This document shows positions 1 to 5,390 of a DNA stretch of 9,208 bases, one piece after another. How positions within the stretch are numbered: position 1 is the stretch's first letter; each line of letters starts with the position of its first letter. This DNA comes from Desulfovibrio sp. GTDB taxonomy: Bacteria; Desulfobacterota; Desulfovibrionia; Desulfovibrionales; Desulfovibrionaceae. The stretch is from positions 5,164 to 14,371 of the forward strand of contig JAAUYY010000005.1 in assembly GCA_014804865.1 (NCBI GenBank), written 5' to 3'. Below the pieces are notes generated by a model that saw only the letters and a program-made list of their open reading frames with translations, was not told where the DNA came from and did not search any database. Made by a program: the position numbers and the translations under genes.

Positions 1-213
1 GAAGTAAACCGCGAGAATCCTCTCTTGCGAAATATGCTGACCATCTTCAAGGCGGACAAGGCCGATCCCGCGCTCGAGTCAATGACCAGGACGCTGTTTG
101 ACTCTTGTCTCCTCATGGACGGCTACCTCAAGGATCCGCAGAGCTTCGCTCTCCAAATCAACGGTTTGTTGACGAAGGCTTCGGCGTGGTACACTGAAGT
201 TAAAAAGATCTAA
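1..213 (+). CDS. htpG: Chaperone HtpG (Hsp90), C-terminal fragment
   Basis: The frame is open from base 1, so the gene begins upstream of the window; only the last 70 codons and the TAA are present. The fragment reads EVNRENPLLRNM, then LFDSCLLMDGYLKDP, then INGLLTKASAWYTEVKKI. This matches the end of the bacterial Hsp90 C-terminal dimerisation domain, where the usual pattern is EINP.HPL followed by a helix of the type (Q)LYD.ALL..GxLxDP and a final LL. Hsp90 is a cytosolic ATP-dependent chaperone; its ATPase and middle domains are outside the window. The TTG at 25 is an internal codon and not a start. A strong intrinsic terminator follows 20 nt after the stop, so this is the last gene of its transcript. 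The call rests on a short C-terminus recognised from family memory, so it is good but not certain. Confidence 0.8.
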   Translation, partial: EVNRENPLLRNMLTIFKADKADPALESMTRTLFDSCLLMDGYLKDPQSFALQINGLLTKASAWYTEVKKI

Positions 214-232
214 AGCGAAAGTTAATCTCAAT

Positions 233-267
233 AAAAAAGAGCCGGGGAAAATCCGGCTCTTTTTTTG
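233..267 (+). terminator. Intrinsic terminator of htpG
   Basis: A 13-bp perfect stem (AAAAAAGAGCCGG at 233-245 with CCGGCTCTTTTTT at 253-265) has a 7-nt loop and is followed by a T run to 267. It starts 20 nt after the htpG stop codon. The A run on the left arm means it could also stop minus-strand transcripts, but the flagellin gene to its right has its own terminator. Confidence 0.92.
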
Positions 268-472
268 TCCTTGCCTCTGGCGGAATAGAAGCGGAACCCG
301 GGAGCGCAAACAGTCGGGAGAACGCGGTTTTTTTCTGAAAAAAGCGATCTACGATTGGCGCGAGTATTCGAAGAAAGAAAAGCGAAGACTGACGAAACAC
401 TTGCAAACTAATTGGCCCGGGAGGCGGGAACTGGGATTAATAATTGAAATACAGCGTCCGGCTCTCCCAACT

Positions 473-512
473 AAAAAAATATTCCCGGAAGCGCGAAACC
501 TCCGGGAATATT
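473..512 (-). terminator. Intrinsic terminator of flagellin A
   Basis: Read on the minus strand, a 12-bp perfect inverted repeat (AATATTCCCGGA at 512-501 with TCCGGGAATATT at 489-478) is followed by a T run that reaches position 473. It begins about 46 nt after the flagellin stop codon. The stretch between this and the htpG terminator (268-472) holds nothing that I can recognise. Confidence 0.92.
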
Positions 513-558
513 ATTAGCCGCGCGTATCATAGCGCGATTTGGGCGAACCTCGCCAGTA

Positions 559-1455
559 TTAGCCGATAAGTTGCATGGCCATCTGCGGCATGCTGTTAGC
601 CTGCGAAAGCATGGCTACGGCCGACTGTGTGAGGATCTGGTTGCGGACGAAGTTCGTCATTTCCGTGGCCACGTCCACATCGGAAATGCGGGATTCCGCA
701 GCCTGCAGGTTTTCGGCTTGGGTTGTAAGATTTGTAATTGTGTTTTCGAGCCTGTTCTGAAGCGCGCCAAGATGAGCGCGGATCTTGTCTTTGGAAACAA
801 TGGCGTCATTAATGCCAACCAAGGCGGATTGAGCGGCCGCTTGAGTGGAAACAGTATAGGCTTTAGCGTCAGTGCTGGCCTGATTTCCAACGCCAAAGGC
901 GGAAGCGGTGCAGTCGCCAATTTCAATGTAATAGTAATCCTCGGCGGAGTCGTTCATCGTTCCAAAATGAATCTTCATTTTGCCTTGAGAAGACAGCTTG
1001 TTATCGCCGCCGCCGGAGCCTATATGATCGCCGGACAAAGTGCCGTCCAGCAGTTTCATGCCATTGAAATCGGTGGCGTTCGCGATACGGGTAATTTCCG
1101 AGGCCATGGCCTGATATTCGGATTCGATCATCAGACGCTGGGTGGAGTCGTATGTGCCCGTGGCCGCCTGTTCGGCCAATTCCTTCATGCGGATAAGCTT
1201 TTCATCGATTACGCCCAAGGCGCCGTCGGCCGTCTGCAAAAGAGATATGGCGTCGTTCGCGTTGCGCACGCCCTGGTTAAGGGCCGCGATATCGGAACGC
1301 ATAAGTTCGCGAATAGCGAGTCCCGCCGCGTCGTCGGCCGCGCCATTAACACGCAGACCGGAGGAAAGACGCTGGGTAGAGGTGGCGAGATTGCTGTAAT
1401 GGCTTGTAAGGGTGTTCGCAACGTTGCTAGCCATCTGGTTGTGATTAATGTACAT
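559..1455 (-). CDS. fliC: Flagellin A (flagellar filament protein)
   Basis: A 298-aa flagellin, exported through the flagellar type III apparatus and polymerised into the filament. The N-terminal D0/D1 helices (residues 1-138: MYINHN, LSSGLRVNGAADDAAGLAI, ISLLQTADGAL, MKELAEQAATGTY, ANATDFNGMKLLDG) and the C-terminal D1/D0 helices (about 215-298: NRLENTITNL, AAESRISDVDVATEM, ending in QANSMPQMAMQLIG) are intact. Only a small variable centre (about 139-212) lies between, so there is no large D2/D3 domain. Residues 161-186 (KIHFGTMND.AEDYYYI) resemble Desulfovibrio-type flagellins. Cys182 is unusual for an exported filament protein. The start is fixed by GGAGGA (1466-1461) 5 nt before ATG. The gene is a close paralogue of flagellin B, 636 nt upstream on the same strand, but it has its own terminator and an apparent sigma-54 promoter. 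The variable segment contains a Gly/Ser stretch (GSGGG) absent from B. Confidence 0.96.
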   Translation of the reverse strand: MYINHNQMASNVANTLTSHYSNLATSTQRLSSGLRVNGAADDAAGLAIRELMRSDIAALNQGVRNANDAISLLQTADGALGVIDEKLIRMKELAEQAATGTYDSTQRLMIESEYQAMASEITRIANATDFNGMKLLDGTLSGDHIGSGGGDNKLSSQGKMKIHFGTMNDSAEDYYYIEIGDCTASAFGVGNQASTDAKAYTVSTQAAAQSALVGINDAIVSKDKIRAHLGALQNRLENTITNLTTQAENLQAAESRISDVDVATEMTNFVRNQILTQSAVAMLSQANSMPQMAMQLIG

Positions 1456-1456
1456 A

Positions 1457-1474
1457 ACATTCCTCCGCGAATGT
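1457..1474 (-). promoter_or_regulatory. Hairpin carrying the flagellin A Shine-Dalgarno in its loop
   Basis: On the minus strand ACATTC (1474-1469), loop GCGGAG (1468-1463) and GAATGT (1462-1457) form a 6-bp perfect stem with a hexaloop. The SD core GGAG is in the loop, and ATG follows one base later (1455). The same stem is present before flagellin B although the loop bases differ, so the structure itself appears to be kept. A GGA in the loop of a short hairpin overlapping the SD is the classic form of a CsrA site, as known for B. subtilis hag BS1. The loop GCGGA departs from the ANGGA consensus at its first base. CsrA binding is inferred. Confidence 0.55.
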
Positions 1475-1664
1475 GCTGTATGTTCGACGGAACGGTTTTA
1501 TTTTAGCTTGCGCAGCCGACCGCCGAATTCCCTGAATGGGATAAATTTGTTTTCGCTAGCCCAAAAATTGCCGAAATTCCCGCGACTAGCTCCCAAATAT
1601 TAACCGCCGAGTTTTTCGTGGAAACGCCGACGGCTTTTTTCATTTTTGCCTACGCCGCTTTATA

Positions 1665-1680
1665 TGCAGTATCCGTGCCA
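1665..1680 (-). promoter_or_regulatory. Sigma-54 (RpoN) promoter for flagellin A
   Basis: The minus strand reads TGGCACGGATACTGCA from 1680 to 1665. It matches the sigma-54 consensus TGGCACG-N4-TTGCW at every defined position except one (C for the first T of TTGC), with the required spacing between GG (-24) and GC (-12). Transcription would start near 1654, giving a leader of about 200 nt before the ATG at 1455. Sigma-54 control of flagellar genes is well known in several proteobacterial groups. No sigma-28 element was found in this leader. No enhancer site for an NtrC-type activator could be identified. Confidence 0.65.
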
Positions 1681-1934
1681 CGTATTTTTGACGCTAAATT
1701 AAGCCCTAAAAGCTCGTTTTGAATAGAATTGTCGCGAAAAAAAGGAAATATTTGCCCCCGTAAGTCATGTCGACCGAGTGTCATTGAGTCCAAAACGCGG
1801 ATTATGAATAAGTCAATGGGGAAATTTTTCCCGAAATTGCGAATAAATAGACGTTAAGGCGAAGGATTGCGAAGGGCGGGGCGATTGGAAACTGGAACGT
1901 TATCGCTTTAAAAAGCTCCGCCGACCGCGCGCAA

Positions 1935-1974
1935 GGCGTTGCGGCAAGAGCGATTTGCTCTTGCGTTAAGCGCC
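1935..1974. repeat. Imperfect inverted repeat upstream of the sigma-54 promoter
   Basis: A perfect core GCAAGAGC (1944-1951) / GCTCTTGC (1957-1964) has a 5-nt loop. It is flanked by GGCG (1935-1938) and CGCC (1971-1974), which can extend the dyad across an asymmetric internal loop. No T run follows on either strand, so it is not an obvious intrinsic terminator. It lies about 260-300 bp upstream of the sigma-54 promoter of flagellin A, where a regulator could bind, but no role is shown. Confidence 0.4.
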
Positions 1975-2041
1975 GAAGCGAGAGATCCCAAATTTGTAAA
2001 ATTTTAAAGCCAGGTCGCTCGAAAACAAGGCGAAGGAAATT

Positions 2042-2067
2042 AAAAAAGCCCGGCGGGAACCGGGCTT
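2042..2067 (-). terminator. Intrinsic terminator of flagellin B
   Basis: On the minus strand AAGCCCGG (2067-2060) and CCGGGCTT (2053-2046) form an 8-bp stem with a 6-nt loop, followed by a short T run (2045-2042). It begins 24 nt after the stop codon of flagellin B. It should separate the flagellin B transcript from flagellin A, which fits the separate promoter of A. Confidence 0.88.
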
Positions 2068-2090
2068 GATAATTCAGATTTTATCGCGAT

Positions 2091-2972
2091 TTAGCGAATC
2101 AGTTGCATAGCCAGTTGCGGCATCTGGTTAGCCTGCGAAAGCATGGCGACGGCGGACTGGGTAAGAATCTGGTTGCGCACAAATTGCGTCATCTCCGTGG
2201 CCACGTCCACGTCTGAAATGCGGGATTCGGCCGCCTGGAGATTTTCGGCCTGCGTGGTCAGGTTGGTAATCGTATTTTCGAGTCTGTTCTGCATGGCGCC
2301 AAGATTCGCGCGAATCGTATCCTTGGAGACGATGGCCTTTTGAAGTCCTTCCAGAGCTTCCTGCGCCTTGGCTTGCGTAGAAATGGTGTAGGCCAGGGCT
2401 GTATCGGCCGCCGCGTTGCCCACTCCAAGGGCGGAAGCTGTGCAATCGCCTATATTAATATAGTAGTAGTCTTCGGCGGCGTCGTTCATCGTGCCAAAAT
2501 GGATTTTCAACTCGCCGACAGCTTCCAGTTCCGAACCGTCGTGATCGTCGGCGAGCGAGCCGTCCAGCAACTTGATGCCGTTGAAGTCTGTGGCGTTCGC
2601 GATACGCGTAATTTCCGAGGCCATGGCCTGATATTCGGATTCGATCATCAGACGCTGGGTGGAGTCGTAAGTGCCGGTGGCCGCCTGTTCGGCCAATTCC
2701 TTCATGCGAATGAGCTTCTCGTCAATGACGCCCAGAGCGCCGTCGGCGGTCTGAATGAGAGAAATGGCGTCGTTCGCGTTGCGCACGCCCTGCTGGAGAG
2801 CGGCGATATCCGCCCGCATCAATTCGCGAATGGCCAGACCGGCCGCGTCGTCGGCCGCTCCGTTTACGCGAAGGCCGGAAGACAGGCGCTGGGTGGAAGT
2901 GGCGAGATTGTTGTAGTGGCCGGAGAGATTGTTGGCTACGCTATTAGCCATCTGATTGTGATTAATATACAT
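2091..2972 (-). CDS. fliC: Flagellin B (flagellar filament protein)
   Basis: A 293-aa flagellin, paralogue of flagellin A. The D0/D1 segments are nearly the same in both proteins (residues 1-138, and the C-terminal part ending QANQMPQLAMQLIR). Most differences fall in the short variable centre, about 139-215, where B has ADDHDGSELEAVGEL instead of the Gly/Ser-rich stretch of A. The segment KIHFGTMNDAAEDYYYINIGDCTASA is kept, including the unusual cysteine (Cys177). The start is set at ATG 2972: GGAGGA (2982-2977) ends 4 nt before it and the protein then begins MYINHN like its paralogue. An in-frame ATG at 2984 overlaps this SD and is not used in my model. Transcription is likely from a sigma-28 promoter at 3052-3078, and the leader contains two CsrA-like hairpins. 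A 62-bp run (2608-2669) is identical to flagellin A. Confidence 0.96.
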   Translation of the reverse strand: MYINHNQMANSVANNLSGHYNNLATSTQRLSSGLRVNGAADDAAGLAIRELMRADIAALQQGVRNANDAISLIQTADGALGVIDEKLIRMKELAEQAATGTYDSTQRLMIESEYQAMASEITRIANATDFNGIKLLDGSLADDHDGSELEAVGELKIHFGTMNDAAEDYYYINIGDCTASALGVGNAAADTALAYTISTQAKAQEALEGLQKAIVSKDTIRANLGAMQNRLENTITNLTTQAENLQAAESRISDVDVATEMTQFVRNQILTQSAVAMLSQANQMPQLAMQLIR

Positions 2973-2990
2973 ACATTCCTCCATGAATGT
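2973..2990 (-). promoter_or_regulatory. Hairpin carrying the flagellin B Shine-Dalgarno in its loop (CsrA-like site 1)
   Basis: On the minus strand ACATTC (2990-2985), loop ATGGAG (2984-2979) and GAATGT (2978-2973) form a 6-bp perfect stem directly before the ATG at 2972. The hexaloop contains ANGGA (AUGGA), the CsrA recognition core, and overlaps the Shine-Dalgarno GGAGGA. The stem is identical to the one before flagellin A. CsrA bound here would block ribosome entry, as described for B. subtilis hag. Binding itself is inferred. Confidence 0.6.
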
Positions 2991-3019
2991 AGAATATTTT
3001 GTGGACGGCGCGAAATGCC

Positions 3020-3035
3020 GACGCGTCCATGCGTC
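3020..3035 (-). promoter_or_regulatory. Upstream hairpin in flagellin B leader (CsrA-like site 2)
   Basis: On the minus strand GACGC (3035-3031), loop ATGGAC (3030-3025) and GCGTC (3024-3020) form a perfect 5-bp stem with a hexaloop containing ANGGA. Its GGA lies 46 nt upstream of the GGA in the SD hairpin. Both sites are inside the leader predicted from the sigma-28 promoter. Two GGA-hairpins in one leader are the usual arrangement that lets a CsrA dimer bridge two sites. The function is inferred from structure alone. Confidence 0.5.
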
Positions 3036-3051
3036 TTGCCGTCAAAAAGCC

Positions 3052-3078
3052 TTATCGTTCCGTCAGAGGAATACTTTA
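3052..3078 (-). promoter_or_regulatory. Sigma-28 (FliA) promoter for flagellin B
   Basis: The minus strand reads TAAAGTAT-N11-AACGATAA from 3078 to 3052. The sigma-28 consensus is TAAAGTTT-N11-GCCGATAA, so 7 of 8 bases match in the -35 element and 6 of 8 in the -10 element, with the exact 11-nt spacer. Transcription would start near 3045, giving a leader of about 73 nt. Late flagellar genes such as flagellin are standard FliA targets. Confidence 0.78.
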
Positions 3079-3124
3079 GAGATGTTCTTTAAAATTTTTT
3101 CAGGATTTTCGAGGGCGTAAATTG

Positions 3125-3153
3125 TGGATTTTAGGCCGGTTTGTTTCTATAAT
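3125..3153 (+). promoter_or_regulatory. Possible housekeeping promoter for the lipoprotein-hydrolase-moaC-lgt run
   Basis: A perfect -10 hexamer TATAAT (3148-3153) is preceded at 17 bp by a weak -35 (TGGATT, 3125-3130). It would give a leader of about 270 nt before the lipoprotein start at 3433. The -35 match is poor (3 of 6), so the call is tentative. If real, it lies inside the questionable 3122-3436 reading frame and argues against that frame being translated from its TTG. Confidence 0.3.
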
Positions 3154-3432
3154 TCCAGCCGAGATATTTTTCGTTCGCCTTTTCATTCGCGCCTCGCGGC
3201 GAAAGGAACCTATCTCGCCTGTATTTAATGTCCTTATCCCGCGCGGCGATTTGTCTCGCGAACGCGCCCGGGAAGTCGGGAAACAAACTTCGCGTCGGCG
3301 AAAGGATAATATCCCGCTTCCGGCATTGCCGCGCGATTGGCTGAAACCAGGTGTGCCCCGTCGCGCAGAGGGCGCCGTTCAAGAGGCGGAGCGAATATTT
3401 CAAATGAAGCGCGCGATTAAGCGCGGCTGGAC

Positions 3433-3732
3433 ATGAAAAAATTTATATTAATTCTGTCATTATTTTTATGCGCTTGCGGGCCGCGCGAGATAGGCGGAGG
3501 TCGGTCGCCCGAGCCGACAAATTACGGCGGAGCGTCGGCCGCGGACATCATGCGCTATCCCATGACCGGAGCCAATCGTTCGGAAAAAATGTTATATTAT
3601 TATAATAAACCGGAGGTCATGGAAAGCGTTCAACAAGCGAATCGCGAAAATTATTTAAGAAGAATGGGCATAACGCCGGAAGATCCCGCCTATCGAGAAA
3701 TTCCCAAACAAAAGAGTCCGTTCCGGCAGTGA
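3433..3732 (+). CDS. Small lipoprotein of unknown function
   Basis: A 99-aa protein with a lipoprotein signal peptide: MKK followed by a hydrophobic stretch and the lipobox LCAC, with Cys15 as the predicted lipidated residue (Gly at +2, so no Asp inner-membrane retention signal). The mature part of about 85 residues begins with a Gly/Pro/Ser-rich linker (GGGRSPEPTNYGG), then a polar, partly helical region (SEKMLYYYNKPEVMESVQQ) and ends in a basic tail. It has no domain that I recognise. No good SD precedes ATG 3433; the start codon overlaps the stop of an upstream open frame (ATGA). The gene precedes the membrane hydrolase by 46 nt and is in the same orientation as lgt, the enzyme that would lipidate it. 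The signal peptide is clear; the function is unknown. Confidence 0.8.
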   Translation: MKKFILILSLFLCACGPREIGGGRSPEPTNYGGASAADIMRYPMTGANRSEKMLYYYNKPEVMESVQQANRENYLRRMGITPEDPAYREIPKQKSPFRQ

Positions 3733-3778
3733 GCCTGTCTATGCTCCAAACGCGTCAAAAATTTGTCAAGGAAAAAGA

Positions 3779-4876
3779 ATGGATCCAGTGACTCACGCCG
3801 CGAGCGGAGCCATCGCGATGCTGGCGATCAAAAATCGTCCGGCGACGCTCTGGGCTTGGCCGCTCGCCGCTATCGCTTGCGCGTCTCCGGATATCGATTT
3901 GGTCTTTATCCATACTCCTCTTGAATTTTTGGAGCTCCATAGAGGCATAACTCATTCCTTCGCCTTTATGCCTGTCATGAGCCTCATTCTAGCCCTTCTC
4001 TTTTATCCCCTCTGGCGAAAATCCACAAAGAAGCGATGGTCGTTTGTCGGCGTCTGGTTTTTCTGTTGCCTTATGCTTCTGCTCCATACCTGGCTCGATG
4101 TCGTTACCACATACGGCACGATGGTCTTATTGCCTTTTTCCCATTATCGAGTCCGCTGGAACAGTCTTTTTATAGTTGATCTATGTTTAACTTTACCGCT
4201 TTTATGGGCCCTTTGGCGCTGGAGAGCGAAGCGCGGACTTATTGTTCTCGCATTGCTGTGGACATTCGTTTATCCGGCCGCGGGCGTGGGCTTTAATTAT
4301 TGGCATACGAATCAATGGCGAGAAAAATTGGCGAGCGAAAATACCCCAGTCGCCGAATCCCGCGTGTTGCCCGATCTATTTATGCCTTTATTCTGGCGAA
4401 TAATTTATGAAGACAAGAGCGGGGAATTTCCCGCTGTTAAAGACGCGAGCCTGGATTTTTTTGGGCGTCCGCGAGCGATCGAATCGTCCTTCGTCGGACT
4501 TGATCGGAAATTAATTGAGCTTTTTAAGGAGACGTCGCTCGAAGGCGAAGTTTTTTTTGATTTCGCTGTGTTGCCTGTCGCGCGGGATTTGCCGGAAAAG
4601 TTTATGCCCGAGGACGCGAGTCCGGATAAGAAATATTATTTAATCCACGACTTGCGATTCGGAAGCGGTCTCAAATTCGTTCAAAAGATTCTCGAGGCCC
4701 GTCCCAACGCGGATATGCCATTTCTTTTTATGGCCGAATTGAGCGGAGAACTGGAAAACCCGCGAGTCGATAGAATAAGACTTCGCTTTTCGGACAGCGG
4801 CAGAGACTCCGGATGGCATATTCCGCAAAGACCCGAAAAACCGACTATCTGGCAATGGCTGGTCGGATTAAGATAA
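3779..4876 (+). CDS. Membrane-bound metal-dependent hydrolase, DUF457/YdjM-like
   Basis: A 365-aa inner-membrane protein of the putative metal-dependent hydrolase family known as DUF457 (YdjM/YbcI group in E. coli). The family signature is present in order: MDPVTHAASG (His6), SPDIDL (Asp38, Asp40), LHRGITHS (His54, Arg55, His59), and LLLHTWLDVVTTYGT (His103, Asp107), with FIVDL (Asp134) further on. These His/Asp residues are the likely metal ligands. Hydrophobic segments lie near residues 24-36, 62-79, 88-106, 130-146 and 153-172. A soluble C-terminal domain of about 190 residues follows and is not one I recognise; it makes the protein longer than the minimal family members. AAGGA (3768-3772) precedes ATG by 6 nt. 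moaC starts 16 nt after the stop. The physiological substrate of this family is not established. Confidence 0.88.
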   Translation: MDPVTHAASGAIAMLAIKNRPATLWAWPLAAIACASPDIDLVFIHTPLEFLELHRGITHSFAFMPVMSLILALLFYPLWRKSTKKRWSFVGVWFFCCLMLLLHTWLDVVTTYGTMVLLPFSHYRVRWNSLFIVDLCLTLPLLWALWRWRAKRGLIVLALLWTFVYPAAGVGFNYWHTNQWREKLASENTPVAESRVLPDLFMPLFWRIIYEDKSGEFPAVKDASLDFFGRPRAIESSFVGLDRKLIELFKETSLEGEVFFDFAVLPVARDLPEKFMPEDASPDKKYYLIHDLRFGSGLKFVQKILEARPNADMPFLFMAELSGELENPRVDRIRLRFSDSGRDSGWHIPQRPEKPTIWQWLVGLR

Positions 4877-4892
4877 CTTTGGGAAAAATTAA

Positions 4893-5390
4893 ATGAATCT
4901 TACGCATATTGACGAAGAAGGTCGCGCCAAAATGGTCGATGTGGGCGCGAAAGCGGAGACTGAACGCAAGGCCGCGGCGCAGGCCATTGTTTTATTAAAT
5001 GAAGAGACAATGCGACTTTTGCGCGAAAAAGCTCTCCCGAAAGGAGACGCTCTGGGATGCGCGCGAATCGGCGGCATACTCGCCGCCAAAAAGACGCCCG
5101 AGCTCGTGCCGCTCTGTCATAGCCTCTATCTGACATATGTCGGCGTCGATTTCGAAATCCTTGACGCTCCGCCGCGGATCCGCATAGTGGCCGAAGCGAG
5201 GTGCAAGGGAAGGACGGGCGTCGAAATGGAGGCCATTATCGCGGCGCAGACATCGGCGGCGATCATTTACGATATGTGCAAAGCCGTACAGAGAGATATA
5301 ATAATATCCGATGTAAAATTGCTATATAAATCCGGAGGAAAAAGCGGAGAGTTCAAAGCGCCGGAGTATGGATGTTCAGACATACGATAA
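4893..5390 (+). CDS. moaC: Cyclic pyranopterin monophosphate synthase MoaC
   Basis: A 165-aa cytosolic enzyme that, with MoaA, converts GTP into cyclic pyranopterin monophosphate, the first stage of molybdenum cofactor synthesis; MoaC carries out the cyclisation of 3',8-cyclo-dihydro-GTP. The length fits the family (E. coli 161 aa). The active-site residues known from E. coli all appear at an offset of one: Lys50, His76 in the motif VPLCHSL, Glu111 and Glu113 in TGVEMEA, and Asp127 and Lys130 in YDMCKAVQRD. The conserved KTPELVPLCHSL and the Gly-rich GGKSG near the C-terminus are present. A weak SD (GGGA, 4881-4884) precedes ATG. The 3' end overlaps lgt by 19 nt, so the two are probably translationally coupled. 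No other moa/moe genes are in the window. Confidence 0.97.
   Translation: MNLTHIDEEGRAKMVDVGAKAETERKAAAQAIVLLNEETMRLLREKALPKGDALGCARIGGILAAKKTPELVPLCHSLYLTYVGVDFEILDAPPRIRIVAEARCKGRTGVEMEAIIAAQTSAAIIYDMCKAVQRDIIISDVKLLYKSGGKSGEFKAPEYGCSDIR

Larger units (their letters stand above)
1456..2041. other. Intergenic region between the two flagellin genes (586 bp)
   Basis: No convincing gene is present on either strand. On the minus strand it holds the sigma-54 promoter (1665-1680), a long leader and the SD hairpin. Upstream of the promoter (1681-2041) the sequence contains a perfect 8-bp inverted repeat (1944-1951 with 1957-1964), inside a longer imperfect dyad, and a smaller one (GGGAAA at 1819-1824 with TTTCCC at 1827-1832). 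This is the place where an enhancer-binding protein for sigma-54 would be expected, but no specific site can be named. Confidence 0.6.
2973..3432. other. Divergent intergenic region between flagellin B and the small lipoprotein gene
   Basis: The left part holds the flagellin B leader and sigma-28 promoter on the minus strand. The right part (3079-3432) faces the plus-strand lipoprotein gene. It contains a TATAAT at 3148-3153 and an open frame from TTG 3122 to TGA 3436 (104 codons, very Arg-rich, GAGGG 6 nt before the TTG). That frame ends in an ATGA overlap with the lipoprotein start. I do not recognise the product and a competing frame on the opposite strand is almost as long, so I do not call it a gene, but translational coupling cannot be excluded because the lipoprotein gene has no clear SD of its own. 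Confidence 0.5.

Noticed and set aside
571..1506. Long plus-strand open frame (311 codons) across flagellin A, and a similar one (2340-3092) across flagellin B
   Set aside because: Both lie antisense to clearly real flagellin genes and exist because the flagellin codons leave the opposite strand open. Their translations show no family signature and differ in character from the real genes around them.
3038..3053. Sigma-54-like element (AGGCTTTTTGACGGCA, minus strand) upstream of flagellin B
   Set aside because: Only the GG and GC dinucleotides and a few bases match; the ACG part of TGGCACG and the TTGC box are poor. It overlaps a much better sigma-28 promoter.
3131..3403. Minus-strand open frame of 90 codons between flagellin B and the small lipoprotein
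   Set aside because: No SD, no recognisable motif, and it competes with a similar plus-strand frame. Neither strand gives convincing protein character here.
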